A DNA stretch of 64,000 bases, from the NCBI RefSeq assembly GCF_024298965.1, contig NZ_CP085193.1:6262001-6326000 (forward strand). The letters are read 5' to 3'. The notes under the pieces are model-generated. The model saw nothing but the letters and a program-made list of their open reading frames with translations, was not told the origin of the DNA and made no database searches. Source of the DNA: Streptomyces rapamycinicus NRRL 5491. GTDB lineage: Bacteria; Actinomycetota; Actinomycetes; Streptomycetales; Streptomycetaceae. Each line of letters begins with the position of its first letter. The first letter of the stretch is position 1. Made by a program: the position numbers and the translations under genes. Positions 17,853 through 26,359 of this stretch are shown here, in pieces.

Positions 17853-18368
17853 TCAGCGCACCGCCTCCAGCCCCTCCATGCTGCATCCGAGCATCTCGGC
17901 GATCGATTCGAGGGCGTCCCCGTCGAGTGCCTTCAGCTCCTTCTCGTCCATACCGAGGTCGGCCAGGATGTCGGCGTCGCCGAGCGGGCCGATCGGGACC
18001 GGGGCGTCGTCCGCGTCCTCGTCGTCCCGGTCCGGCTCGCCGTCCTCGGTGCCGTCCAGGTCGACCAGGCTGTCCAGATCGTCGTCGGGGTCCCGGCCGA
18101 GCAGCTCGTCGGTGAGCATCGAGCCGTACGAGGTGCGGGCGGCCGCTGCCGCGTCCGATACGTAGATGTGCGGGTCGTCCTCGCCGTCCACGCGGACGAC
18201 GCCGAACCACGCGTCTTCGTGCTCGATGAAGGCCAGTACCGTGTCGTCGTCCTTGGAGGCCAGACGGGCCAGTTCGATCAAGTCCGTCAGGGTTTCCACG
18301 TCATCGAGCTCTGTGTCGCTCGCTTCCCACCCTTCTGCGGTGCGCGCGAGCAATGCGGCGAAGTACAC
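17853..18368 (-). CDS. tRNA adenosine deaminase-associated protein
   Basis: A 171-residue acidic protein matching the actinobacterial family always found next to tadA. The N-terminus (VYFAALLARTAEGWEASDTELDDVETL) and a central FIEHEDAWFGVVRVDGEDDPHIYVSD segment are characteristic; the rest is Asp/Glu-rich with a helical C-terminus. I chose GTG at 18368 because GGGAGAG lies five bases upstream; ATG 18389 is the alternative. The family's role is not established; its invariant pairing suggests assistance to TadA. Confidence 0.9.
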   Translation of the reverse strand: MYFAALLARTAEGWEASDTELDDVETLTDLIELARLASKDDDTVLAFIEHEDAWFGVVRVDGEDDPHIYVSDAAAAARTSYGSMLTDELLGRDPDDDLDSLVDLDGTEDGEPDRDDEDADDAPVPIGPLGDADILADLGMDEKELKALDGDALESIAEMLGCSMEGLEAVR

Positions 18369-18570
18369 CGTGACTCTCCCACTGGTCATAGGCGTGCCGG
18401 GGGCGGGCGGGACAGTGTCCCGCCCCAATCGGAATCGTGGCAGAAACCGTCGCTTCGCGAGAGGTCTTCCACGCTGCGTCGTGCACCAGTCCAAAGAGAT
18501 GTGGCTCACGCGGACGGAATCGAAACGCGCGGAAACCGTCTCCGGCGGTTCGGCGGAAGCTCACCCGAGC

Positions 18571-18738
18571 TCACCAGGAGAACGTCCGCATGTGTATCGC
18601 GCGGCGCATCCGGGCCGCGCGGGCCTGCCGGGGACGCACCTGGTCCCGTACCGCCCGGGCCTCGTTCAGCGCGCGCAGGAAGCGGTCGCGACGGCGGCGG
18701 CGGTCCGCGGCGGTTTCCCTCGCGGTCGCGTCGGCCAT
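18571..18738 (-). CDS. Small Arg-rich protein
   Basis: A 55-residue, very basic protein ([20 protein letters not shown], then repeated Arg/Ala helices ending MRTFSW). It is supported by an ATG at 18738 with GAGGAG upstream. It is too short for most ORF callers; I recall a similar small gene at the tadA-upp locus of other Streptomyces. It may bind nucleic acid, but this is only suggested by its charge. Confidence 0.6.
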   Translation of the reverse strand: MADATARETAADRRRRRDRFLRALNEARAVRDQVRPRQARAARMRRAIHMRTFSW

Positions 18739-18916
18739 GGTCACTCACTCCTCGGGGCCGAGGTATCGCCCGGCGGGGGCCCGAGCGCTGTTGCCCACTT
18801 TCCCCCGAATCAGAGGTTTGATGCCAGTACGGTGGCAGACGGTCGAGCGCGGGGAGGCGCACCGAGGGCGTCACCGGCGGGAGCCGGGCTCCGGGGGCTC
18901 GGTTAGTGTCGTTGCC

Positions 18917-19552
18917 ATGCGGATCCACGTCGTCGACCACCCGCTGGTGGCGCACAAACTCACCACGCTGCGCGACAAGCGCACCGACTCCCCCACCTTC
19001 CGGCGGCTCGCCGACGAACTGGTGACCCTGCTCGCGTACGAGGCCACGCGCGATGTGCGCACCGAGCAGGTCGACATCGAGACCCCGGTGACGGCCACGA
19101 CCGGGGTACGGCTGTCCCATCCGCGCCCCATGGTCGTGCCGATCCTGCGGGCCGGTCTCGGGATGCTCGACGGCATGGTGCGGCTGCTGCCCACCGCCGA
19201 GGTCGGCTTCCTGGGCATGATCCGCGACGAGGAGACGCTCCAGGCGTCCACCTACGCCACCCGGATGCCCGAGGACCTCTCCGGCCGTCAGGTCTACGTC
19301 CTGGACCCGATGCTCGCCACCGGCGGGACGCTCGTCGCGGCGATCAGGGAGCTGATATCGCGGGGCGCCGACGATGTGACCGCGCTGTGTCTGCTGGCGG
19401 CGCCCCAGGGCGTCGAGCTCATGGAGCGCGAACTCGCCGGGGCGCCGGTGACGGTGGTCACCTCGTCCGTCGACGAGCGGCTCAACGAGCAGGGGTACAT
19501 CGTGCCGGGGCTCGGCGACGCGGGCGACCGGATGTACGGGGCCGCGGGCTGA
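18917..19552 (+). CDS. upp: Uracil phosphoribosyltransferase
   Basis: A 211-residue enzyme of pyrimidine salvage: uracil + PRPP to UMP + PPi. It shows [18 protein letters not shown], the PRPP-binding loop [17 protein letters not shown], and the uracil-binding C-terminus [16 protein letters not shown] chose the ATG at 18917 because it begins the conserved [20 protein letters not shown]. No ribosome site precedes it, but TAGTGT lies about eight bases upstream; it could serve as a -10 element, giving a leaderless message (inference). Confidence 0.97.
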   Translation: MRIHVVDHPLVAHKLTTLRDKRTDSPTFRRLADELVTLLAYEATRDVRTEQVDIETPVTATTGVRLSHPRPMVVPILRAGLGMLDGMVRLLPTAEVGFLGMIRDEETLQASTYATRMPEDLSGRQVYVLDPMLATGGTLVAAIRELISRGADDVTALCLLAAPQGVELMERELAGAPVTVVTSSVDERLNEQGYIVPGLGDAGDRMYGAAG

Positions 19553-19576
19553 GCCCCTCAACGGCCCCTCAACGGC

Positions 19577-20260
19577 TCAGCGGCAGGGCGATCCGGAGGG
19601 CGCGGGCGAGGGCTTGGCCAGGGCGGCCAGCGCCTTGTCCGCGTCCTTCTGCTCGACCAGGTCCTTGAAACCGTTGCCGATGATCAGGTCGATGTCCTTG
19701 CCGTCGCGCGCGTCGTTCTTGGTCTGGGCACCGGCGAGTTGCGTGCCGAGCACGTTGAAGGCCCCGTCGCCGGCGCCGGGGGCGCCGAGCAGCATCCCGG
19801 TGGCCTTGACCTTCTTGTCGTACCGGGTCGGGGCGTTGCCCACCTTCCCGATCTTGAAGCCGCGCTTCTCCAGCTCCTTGGCGGTGTCCTTGGCGAGGCC
19901 GGAGCGCGTGGTCGCGTTGTAGACGTTGACGGTGATCTGGGAGGGCTTCGGCAGCCTCCCGCCCGTACGGCCGCCCTGGCCGCTGTCGGACCGGCCGGAC
20001 TTGGCGTTCTCGTCGGGGTGCTTGCCGCCGCGCTCGCACTCGCCGGTGCCGTGCGCCGCGCGGACCTTCTGGCCGCCGCTGTCGCCGGAGAAGACGTCGA
20101 TGAGCTGAAGTGTTCCCCACCCGACCAGGCCGAGCGCCAGGACCGAGCCGAAGGCGGTGAACATCAGCCGCCGACGGTTCCGGGGCCGGCTCATCCGCGG
20201 GTAGCGATCGCCCGTAATGCGGTACTTTCCGCCCATGCCGGGAGGGGTCAGCATGCTCAT
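19577..20260 (-). CDS. LytR C-terminal domain membrane protein
   Basis: A 227-residue type II membrane protein. The cytoplasmic start (about 1-30) is basic, one TM lies at about residues 32-52, a Gly/Ser/Lys-rich linker follows, and the extracellular LytR_C domain begins at about residue 108 (ITVNVYNATTRSGLAKDTAKELEKRGFKIGKVGNAP) and ends before a short Pro/Ser tail. The domain accompanies LytR-CpsA-Psr enzymes that attach glycopolymers to peptidoglycan, but this protein lacks the catalytic LCP domain. It converges with upp. Confidence 0.9.
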   Translation of the reverse strand: MSMLTPPGMGGKYRITGDRYPRMSRPRNRRRLMFTAFGSVLALGLVGWGTLQLIDVFSGDSGGQKVRAAHGTGECERGGKHPDENAKSGRSDSGQGGRTGGRLPKPSQITVNVYNATTRSGLAKDTAKELEKRGFKIGKVGNAPTRYDKKVKATGMLLGAPGAGDGAFNVLGTQLAGAQTKNDARDGKDIDLIIGNGFKDLVEQKDADKALAALAKPSPAPSGSPCR

Positions 20261-20392
20261 GTGCGCAGCGTAGTGCGGCCAGGTGGCGATGCCTACTAAA
20301 TGATCAATGGTTGGTGCTCAGACCAACCCGAAAGGGTCAACAGAGATCGGAAGTCGATCAACGGCGATCGGTCACCGGGGGCGGGGGCGCGG

Positions 20393-20692
20393 TCAGCCCT
20401 CGAGCTCCAGAACGCGCGCGTGCAGCACCTGGCGCTGCTGGAGCGCGGCGCGCACCGCCCGGTGCAGCCCGTCCTCCAGATAGAGGTCGCCCTGCCATTT
20501 CACGACATGGGCGAAGAGGTCCCCGTAGAACGTGGAGTCCTCGGCGAGCAGCGTCTCCAGGTCGAGCTGCTGCTTCGTCGTGACCAACTGGTCAAGACGT
20601 ACCGGGCGTGGGGCGACATCCGCCCACTGGCGGGTGGATTCCCGGCCGTGGTCGGGATAGGGCCGACCGTTTCCGATGCGCTTGAAGATCAC
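20393..20692 (-). CDS. Conserved actinobacterial protein (VapB-like annotation family)
   Basis: A 99-residue protein starting GTG: MIFKRIGNGRPYPDHGRESTRQW, then LVTTKQQLDLETLLAEDSTFYGDLFAHVVKWQGDLYLEDGLHRAV and a helical C-terminus. I recall this as one of the most conserved small proteins next to the LytR_C gene in Streptomyces, often named a VapB-family antitoxin. No toxin partner is adjacent, and the central DGLHRAVRAAL segment looks more like a ParB/Srx-type fold. Function uncertain. Confidence 0.8.
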   Translation of the reverse strand: MIFKRIGNGRPYPDHGRESTRQWADVAPRPVRLDQLVTTKQQLDLETLLAEDSTFYGDLFAHVVKWQGDLYLEDGLHRAVRAALQQRQVLHARVLELEG

Positions 20693-20895
20693 ACGGAAAG
20701 CCTACCGGGCAAGCCCCTCCCGGCGCAGCCAAGGCGCCCGAGTGCCGGGCCGGAGCCGGGTCCGGCCGCACTCGGAAAATTGGAAAAAATGCGCGAAAGG
20801 GGCTAGGCGCTCATGGGTGCCCGGAGTAACGTAAATAACAGCCTGCGGGGCGAGCGAGGGAGCTCGACCGGAGAGGCGCTCACGACAGAGGACGC

Positions 20896-21006
20896 AAGTC
20901 CCCCGAGAGGGTGTCTTCTAGATGGCCGGGCTGAGAGGCTCGAAGGTCGGGGAGACCTGAGAGCGACCTCCAACACCTGATACGGACAATGCCGCCGAAG
21001 GGAGCC
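20896..21006 (+). promoter_or_regulatory. TPP riboswitch-like element
   Basis: Read on the plus strand, this leader carries the conserved THI-box blocks in the right order: GGGTG (about 20908), GGGCTGAGA (CTGAGA at 20931-20936), an extensible hairpin (AGGTC/GACCT), ACCTGAT (20975-20981), AATGCC (20988-20993), and GAAGGGA (20997-21003). The P5 stem CGG/CCG fits. The P3 stem before CTGAGA is weakly paired, which lowers my confidence. It ends 40 bases before the ATG of the NAD(P)-binding/DUF2867-type gene, so it would control that gene in response to thiamine pyrophosphate. Confidence 0.6.
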
Positions 21007-21045
21007 CACCTCGCAGGTTTTGTCCTGCCCGCGCACCATGGCCTC

Positions 21046-22626
21046 ATGGCTGTTCCCCAGCGCCCGCCGGGCCCACACGGCGCGCCGGAGCCGCGCCGCT
21101 GTCTGGTCACCGGCGCCACCGGCTATATCGGCGGCAGGCTGGTGCCCGAGTTGCTGGCCGCGGGGCATCAGGTGCGGTGCGTGGCCCGCTCGCCCGAGAA
21201 GCTGCGCGACCAGCCCTGGGCGGGGCGGGTGGAGACCGTACGCGGCGATGTGACCGACGAGGAGTCCGTGCGCGCCGCCATGGAGGGCGTGGACGTCGCG
21301 TACTACCTGGTCCACGCGCTGGGCACCGGATCCGGCTTCGAGGAGACCGACCGCCGCGCCGCCCGGATCTTCGGCGAACGGGCCCGGGCCGCGGGGGTGC
21401 GCCGGATCGTCTACCTCGGCGGGCTGACCCCGGAGGGCGTCCCCGAGCGCGAGCTCTCGCCCCATCTGCGGTCCCGGGCCGAGGTGGGCCGGGTGCTGCT
21501 GGACTCCGGGGTGCCGACGGCCGTGCTGCGGGCCGGGGTGATCATCGGTTCGGGCTCGGCCTCGTTCGAGATGCTGCGCTATCTGACCGAGCGGCTGCCG
21601 GCGATGGTGACGCCCCGCTGGGTGCGCACCCGCACCCAGCCGATCGCCGTCCGCGATGTGCTGCGGCTGCTGGTGGGCTGCGCCACACTGCCGGACGAGG
21701 TGCACCGGGCCTTCGACATCGGCGGCCCCGACGTCCTCACCTACCGCGCCATGATGCGGCGGTACGCGCGGGTGACCGGGTTGCGGCGGCGGCTGATCGT
21801 GCCGGTGCCGGTGCTCACCCCCGGTCTTTCCAGTCTGTGGGTCGGCCTGGTCACCCCGGTACCCGGCGCCATCGCCCGCCCGCTGGTGGAGTCGCTGCGC
21901 CATGAAGTGGTCTGCGCCGAACGGGACATCACCCGCTATGTGCCGGACCCGCCGGGCGGGCCGCTCGGCGTGGACCGGGCGCTGGAGCTGGCCCTGCGGC
22001 GGATCCGCGACGCGGAGGTGGCCACCCGCTGGTCCTCCGCCGCCACCCCCGGCGCCCCCAGCGATCCGCTGCCCACCGACCCCGACTGGTCGGGCGGCAG
22101 CCTCTACCAGGACCGCCGCGAGCGCGCGGTGGACGCCTCGCCGGGGGACGTCTGGCGGGTGGTGGAGGGGATCGGCGGGGAGAACGGGTGGTACTCGCTG
22201 CCGCTCGCCTGGGTGCTGCGCGGCTGGATCGACACCCTGGCGGGCGGCGTCGGGCTGCGCCGGGGCCGCCGGGACGCGGCGCGGCTCAGAGTGGGGGACA
22301 GCCTCGACTTCTGGCGGGTGGAGGAGGTCCTGCCGCCCCGGCTGCTGCGGCTGCGCGCCGAGATGCGGCTGCCGGGCCTGGCCTGGCTGGAGATGGTGGT
22401 CGACCGGGACGCGCAGGGCGGGACGGTGTACCGGCAGCGGGCGCTGTTCCATCCGCGCGGCCTCGCCGGGCATCTGTACTGGTGGTCGGTCGCGCCATTC
22501 CACGCGCTCGTCTTCGGCGGTATGGCCCGGAACATCGCCGCCCGGGCCGAGAGGGGCGAGGCCGGGACGGGCAGGGGCGGGAAGGACGCGGCCGGGACGA
22601 GAGCGTCCGCGTTCCGCGCCCGGTGA
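21046..22626 (+). CDS. NAD(P)-binding SDR (NmrA-like) fused to a DUF2867-type domain
   Basis: A 526-residue two-domain protein. The N-terminal half is an atypical extended SDR/NmrA-like Rossmann domain: CLVTGATGYIGGRLVPELLAAGHQV (residues about 18-42), then DVTDEESVRAAMEGVDVAYYLVHAL. The C-terminal 200 residues (from RRERAVDASPGDVWRVVEGIGGENGWYS) are a SRPBCC-like DUF2867 domain. I chose the ATG at 21046 because an upstream in-frame ATG (20989) is the AATGCC block of the TPP-riboswitch-like leader. The last 25 residues are Gly/Arg-rich. Substrate unknown; the leader suggests a link to thiamine (inference). It converges with the P450 gene. Confidence 0.88.
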   Translation: MAVPQRPPGPHGAPEPRRCLVTGATGYIGGRLVPELLAAGHQVRCVARSPEKLRDQPWAGRVETVRGDVTDEESVRAAMEGVDVAYYLVHALGTGSGFEETDRRAARIFGERARAAGVRRIVYLGGLTPEGVPERELSPHLRSRAEVGRVLLDSGVPTAVLRAGVIIGSGSASFEMLRYLTERLPAMVTPRWVRTRTQPIAVRDVLRLLVGCATLPDEVHRAFDIGGPDVLTYRAMMRRYARVTGLRRRLIVPVPVLTPGLSSLWVGLVTPVPGAIARPLVESLRHEVVCAERDITRYVPDPPGGPLGVDRALELALRRIRDAEVATRWSSAATPGAPSDPLPTDPDWSGGSLYQDRRERAVDASPGDVWRVVEGIGGENGWYSLPLAWVLRGWIDTLAGGVGLRRGRRDAARLRVGDSLDFWRVEEVLPPRLLRLRAEMRLPGLAWLEMVVDRDAQGGTVYRQRALFHPRGLAGHLYWWSVAPFHALVFGGMARNIAARAERGEAGTGRGGKDAAGTRASAFRAR

Positions 22627-22659
22627 GCCCCGCCGGTGCGGTGCTGCCGAACCCCGCCG

Positions 22660-23973
22660 TCACCGGGACCCGTTCGGGGACCCGTTCGCGGATCGTTTCG
22701 CGGATCGGTTCGCAGACCGGTCCGCGGATCGGTTCGGCCGCAGCCCCTCGAAGGCGAGCGGCAGATGCCGTGGCCCGCGCAGCACCGCGTTGCGCCGATA
22801 GGTCGGCGGGTCCTCCAGCAGCCGGGGCCCGTCCAGCCGGCGGGCCAGCTCGGTCAGCGCGATCTGCGCCTCCAGCCGGGCCAGCGGGGCGCCGAAACAG
22901 CTGTGGACGCCGCTGCCGAAGCCGAGGTGCTGGTTGTCCCGGCGCTGCGGATCGAACCGGTCGGGGTCGGGGAAGCGCTGCGGATCGCGGTTGCCCGAGG
23001 CCAGCAGCAGCCACACGGACGCCCCCTGGGGGATGGTCACGCCCGCGATGTCGATCTCCGAGAGCGGGGTGCGCCGGGGAAGCATCTGCACCGGCGGATC
23101 GAACCGCAGCAGCTCCTCCACCAGCGGGACGACCAGATGGGGATCCTTGCGCAGCCGGGCGAGCACGTCGGGGTTGCGCAGCAGGGTCAGCATCCCGTTG
23201 GTGATCAGGTTGACGGTGGTCTCGTGCCCCGCCACCAGCAGCAGCGCCGCGGTGCTCAGCAGCTCCACCCGGCTCATCCGCCCCTCCGGGCCGTCCCCGC
23301 CGACCAGGGCCGAGAGCATGTCGTCGCCGGGTGCGCGGCGGCGCTCCTCGATCAGCTCGGACAGATACGTCGCCAGTTCCGTACGGGCCTGCCGGGTGAT
23401 CCGCCGCCGCTCGGCGGCGTCCGCCTCCGGGCCGGGGTCCGGACTGGCGGCGAGGGTGTCGGCCCAGGCGTGGAAGCGCGGCTCGTCCTCCCGTGGCACC
23501 CCGAGCAGCCGGGAGATCACGGTCACCGGGAAGGGGTAGGAGAAGTGGTCGACGAGATCGATCCGGTCCCGCCCCGCGAAGCCGTCGATCAGCTCGCCGA
23601 CGATACGGGTGAGTTCACCGCGCATCTCGTGGAGCCGGCGCGGGGTGTGCGGCGGGCCGAAGGGCGCCGTCGCGAGCCGGCGCAGCCGGTCGTGCTCGGG
23701 CGGGTCCAGCCTCAGGAAGCTGGGCGGCAGCCCCGGGTCGTCGTCCTCCTCGGGCAGCTCCGAGGCGGCCCGGGGGTCCAGGTTGCGCGCGTCGGAGCTG
23801 AGCCGGGGGTCGTGCAGCAGACCGTGGATCTCCCAGTAGGTGGAGACGATGTACGGCCCCTCCTCGTCGTGCACCACGGGCGTCTTGCGCAGCTCGGCGT
23901 AGATCGGGTACGGGTCGGCTCGATGGGCGTAGTCGGTGATCTGCCGTACGAGCGAGCCTTGCGTCTGCGTCAT
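22660..23973 (-). CDS. Cytochrome P450
   Basis: A 437-residue bacterial class I P450. The I-helix oxygen-binding motif is LLLVAGHETTVNL, the K-helix ExxR lies in VEELLRFDPPVQMLPRRT, and the haem loop is FGSGVHSCFGAPLARLE with the axial Cys (about residue 355). The start ATG at 23973 opens MTQTQGSLVRQITDYAHRAD, with GAAGGA upstream; a much longer frame upstream is an artefact of high GC. The last 25 residues (RSADRSANRSAKRSANGS) are a repeat-encoded tail absent from typical P450s. No ferredoxin gene is adjacent. Substrate unknown. Confidence 0.96.
   Translation of the reverse strand: MTQTQGSLVRQITDYAHRADPYPIYAELRKTPVVHDEEGPYIVSTYWEIHGLLHDPRLSSDARNLDPRAASELPEEDDDPGLPPSFLRLDPPEHDRLRRLATAPFGPPHTPRRLHEMRGELTRIVGELIDGFAGRDRIDLVDHFSYPFPVTVISRLLGVPREDEPRFHAWADTLAASPDPGPEADAAERRRITRQARTELATYLSELIEERRRAPGDDMLSALVGGDGPEGRMSRVELLSTAALLLVAGHETTVNLITNGMLTLLRNPDVLARLRKDPHLVVPLVEELLRFDPPVQMLPRRTPLSEIDIAGVTIPQGASVWLLLASGNRDPQRFPDPDRFDPQRRDNQHLGFGSGVHSCFGAPLARLEAQIALTELARRLDGPRLLEDPPTYRRNAVLRGPRHLPLAFEGLRPNRSADRSANRSAKRSANGSPNGSR
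22662..22745 (-). repeat. Short tandem repeat encoding the P450 C-terminal tail
   Basis: A chain of degenerate 12-15 bp units (variants of GACCGGTTCGCG/GATCGGTTCGC) spans the end of the P450 gene. It produces the RS(A/D)NRSA-like tail just after the conserved C-terminus of the enzyme. The repeat has probably extended the protein. Confidence 0.6.
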
Positions 23974-24135
23974 GGCTGAGTGCGTTCCTTCGTCGGGGTC
24001 GTCCCCCTGCTCAGCATCGGTGAGGCGGCCCGGGCCCGCGCGTACAGCCGGGCAAAGGGGCGAACGCGCGAGCGTGGCCCGCTCGCTACGATGGAGCGCC
24101 GCACGCCGGGCGCGTGCGGTGGGGAAGGAGACGGT

Positions 24136-24549
24136 GTGACGGACCACGACCGGACCGGCGGGCCCGGCTGGCCCCGCCGCCCCCGTCGGCGTGGCCAGGG
24201 CGAGCTGGAGGCGCAGGTGCTCGCGGCGCTGAGCCGGGCGCCGGGGCCGGTGACCGCCGCATGGGTGCAGGAGCGGATCGAGGGCGAGCTCGCCTACACC
24301 ACGGTCATGACCATCCTGTCCCGGCTGCACGCCAAACAGGCCGTGACCCGTGAGCGCGCGGGCCGCTCCTTCGTCTGGCGCGCGGCGTCGGACGAGGCGG
24401 GGCTCGCGGCGCTGCGGATGCGCCGGGTGCTGGACGGCCAGGACGACCGCGAGGCGGTCCTGGCCAGCTTTGTGACCGGGCTGACCCAGGACGACGAGCG
24501 GCTGCTGCGCGACCTGCTGAGCGACGTGGCGGAGGAGCCGGAGGACTGA
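24136..24549 (+). CDS. BlaI/MecI family transcriptional repressor
   Basis: A 137-residue winged-helix repressor: GELEAQVLAALSRAPGPVTAAWVQERIEGELAYTTVMTILSRLHAKQAVTRERAGRSFVW is the BlaI/MecI DNA-binding domain, and the C-terminal half (RMRRVLDGQDDREAVLASF) is the dimerisation part. The GTG at 24136 has GGAG upstream. Its stop lies three bases before the M56 peptidase gene, so the two form an operon. The pair resembles BlaI-BlaR1, but no beta-lactamase gene is nearby. Confidence 0.92.
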   Translation: MTDHDRTGGPGWPRRPRRRGQGELEAQVLAALSRAPGPVTAAWVQERIEGELAYTTVMTILSRLHAKQAVTRERAGRSFVWRAASDEAGLAALRMRRVLDGQDDREAVLASFVTGLTQDDERLLRDLLSDVAEEPED

Positions 24550-24552
24550 CCG

Positions 24553-25500
24553 ATGGGCGTCTTCGTCTTCCTCCCGCTGGTTCTGCCCCTGACGGCGCTG
24601 CCGATCGCGCGGCTCGCCGAGCAACATCTCCATCCGCGCACCGCCACCCGGCTGCTGACGCTCGTCGGCACCGTGCTCGCGGTGTGCTCCACGCTGTGCC
24701 TGGGGCTGCTGATGGTCGTCGGCACGGCGCAACTGCCCGGTAACCCGCTGCCGGACAGCTGGTCGGACCCCGAGGTACGGGCGGCGGTGCCCTTCGACGT
24801 GGTGGCCGGGAAGGCGGCGATCGGCGCGCTGGCGGCGGTGGCCGCCTCCTGCGCCGCCACCTGTCTGCGTCATGGCCGGGTGCGGCGGGACGCCCGGCTC
24901 GCGCTCGCCGGACTGCCGGAGTCGCCGGTCGCGGTGCTGCCGGACGACAAGGCGTACGCGTACGCCCTGCCCGGGACCTCGGGGCGAGCCGGGAAGCCGG
25001 GCCGGATCGTCGTCTCCACCGGGATGCTGGACAGCCTTGAGCCCCGCGAGCGGCGGGCCCTGATCGCGCATGAGCGCGCCCATCTGACCGCGCACCACCA
25101 CCGCTATCTGCTGGGCGCACAGCTCGCCGCGCGGGCCAACCCGCTGCTGCGGCCGCTGCGGGCCGCGGTGGACTACTGCGCCGAGCGCTGGGCGGACGAG
25201 GAGGCGGCCCAGGAGGTCGGCGACCGCCGGGTCACGGCGCGGGCGGTCGGCAAGGCCGCCCTGGTCTCCCGGGGCACGCCGGGGTCGGCGCTCGCCGGGT
25301 TCGCCGCGCCGGGGCCGGTGCCGCGCAGGGTCGCGGCGCTGCTGGAGCCGGTGCCGCCGTCCCGGCGCTGGCCGCCGACGTGGACGGCGGCGGGGCTGGC
25401 CCTGTGGATCGCGGCGGTGGGCACCGCCGCGTCCGCGCTGTCCTCGGCGAACGCGGCGGTCGCCCTGGTCCTCGTCCTGCACGCCGCGACCCCGCTGTAG
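24553..25500 (+). CDS. M56 family peptidase (BlaR1-type membrane metalloprotease)
   Basis: A 315-residue membrane protein with two N-terminal TM segments (about residues 5-22, 33-57), one at about 85-100, and a final TM pair. The zinc site is HERAH (RRALIAHERAHLTAHHH, about residue 177), with a downstream Glu in YCAERWADEEA. It lacks the extracellular penicillin-binding sensor domain of true BlaR1, so it is the short actinobacterial type. It is predicted to cleave or inactivate the BlaI partner in response to an unknown signal. Confidence 0.92.
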   Translation: MGVFVFLPLVLPLTALPIARLAEQHLHPRTATRLLTLVGTVLAVCSTLCLGLLMVVGTAQLPGNPLPDSWSDPEVRAAVPFDVVAGKAAIGALAAVAASCAATCLRHGRVRRDARLALAGLPESPVAVLPDDKAYAYALPGTSGRAGKPGRIVVSTGMLDSLEPRERRALIAHERAHLTAHHHRYLLGAQLAARANPLLRPLRAAVDYCAERWADEEAAQEVGDRRVTARAVGKAALVSRGTPGSALAGFAAPGPVPRRVAALLEPVPPSRRWPPTWTAAGLALWIAAVGTAASALSSANAAVALVLVLHAATPL

Positions 25501-25588
25501 CTCCAGGCCGCGCCCTTACGGTTGGCGGGGCGGCCGTAAGGCAGCGGCTCGCGCCTTACGGTTTGCGCCCTACGGCTTTCGCCTCGCC

Positions 25589-26044
25589 TTACAGGTCGAA
25601 CTCGGCCGGCGGGAGCTCCAGCGTGAAGCACGCCTCGCGGACCATGGCCTGCTCGGTCTTGTCGAAGTCGCCGTCCGCGCCACCGATGACGATGCCGATC
25701 TGGATCACGGCGCGTGCCTCGGCGGGCTTCTTCTTGGCCTTGGCGACCTCTTGCATCACGCTCACCTTGCCGAAGTCGAAGTCCGCGGTGAGCTTGTTGA
25801 CGTAGTCGTTGAAGCGGCGCTGCAGATCGTCGGCCGGGAAGTTCTGCAGCACCTCGTTGGAGGCGATCAGCTGGGCGACGCGCTGCCGCTCGGACGGGTC
25901 GACCGAGCCGTCCGCCGCCGCCACCAGGGCACACATCGCCATGCTCGCGTCGCGGAAGGCGCCGCTCTTCAAGTCGTTCTTCTTCGAGACGAGCTGAGTC
26001 TGCATCGTCTGGGCGGACTCCCTGATGCGGTCCCACAGGGCCAT
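25589..26044 (-). CDS. TerB family tellurite resistance protein
   Basis: A 151-residue TerB-fold protein (all helical): MALWDRIRESAQTMQTQL, then AMCALVAAADGSVDPSERQRVAQLIAS and the paired metal-binding helices GGADGDFDKTEQAMVREAC. Acidic residues in the ADGS and GDFD loops probably coordinate Ca2+ or Mg2+. A GTG six bases upstream (26050) is better placed to the GGAG and could be the true start. There is no TerC or TerD gene adjacent. The role in Streptomyces is in stress or development rather than proven tellurite resistance. Confidence 0.9.
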   Translation of the reverse strand: MALWDRIRESAQTMQTQLVSKKNDLKSGAFRDASMAMCALVAAADGSVDPSERQRVAQLIASNEVLQNFPADDLQRRFNDYVNKLTADFDFGKVSVMQEVAKAKKKPAEARAVIQIGIVIGGADGDFDKTEQAMVREACFTLELPPAEFDL

Positions 26045-26050
26045 GGCCAC

Positions 26051-26359
26051 TCACACTCCATAGGGTCGTTAGGATCTACAGTTGTGTAGAAGCTAGCAGG
26101 CTGGGTCGGTCAAGGCCGGGCGGATCGGCCCCTCTTCATCACTCTGTGAACTGATCGGAGAGGTAAAGAAGTTCCCAAGTTGAGGAGGTGACGGATGCGC
26201 TGGGCTGGGCGTAAACCCTTGTACGCGAGAGCTGAGCCTTTTGGGGCGCGAACTCGGGAGCGCCACTATGGTGCGTGGAATGTTCCACTCCACAACCCTC
26301 CGCCGAAATCTGGAAAGAGGCTGGATTTTCCCCGCAGGTTCCACGGGAGGGCGTATGTG
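26051..26359. promoter_or_regulatory. Upstream region of acyltransferase with two palindromes
   Basis: This stretch separates the TerB gene from the divergent acyltransferase. It contains CTACA-N4-TGTAG near 26077, a textbook ribosome site AGGAGGTGA before an ATG at 26195, and the palindrome GTGGAA-TG-TTCCAC at 26275-26288. The frame from 26195 runs into the acyltransferase, but its codons end in A/T far more often than in neighbouring genes, so I treat it as non-coding leader. Confidence 0.45.

Noticed and set aside
17193..18821. A 542-residue plus-strand frame across tRNA-Ser, tadA and its partner
   Set aside because: It overlaps the tRNA and two well recognised minus-strand genes.
20989..21045. 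Earlier start codon for the NAD(P)-binding/DUF2867-type gene
   Set aside because: The ATG at 20989 is part of the conserved AATGCC block of the riboswitch-like leader.
23974..25482. A 940-residue minus-strand frame extending the P450 upstream
   Set aside because: Its upstream part opposes the well supported BlaI/M56 genes, and the P450 start has its own ATG with purine-rich upstream sequence.
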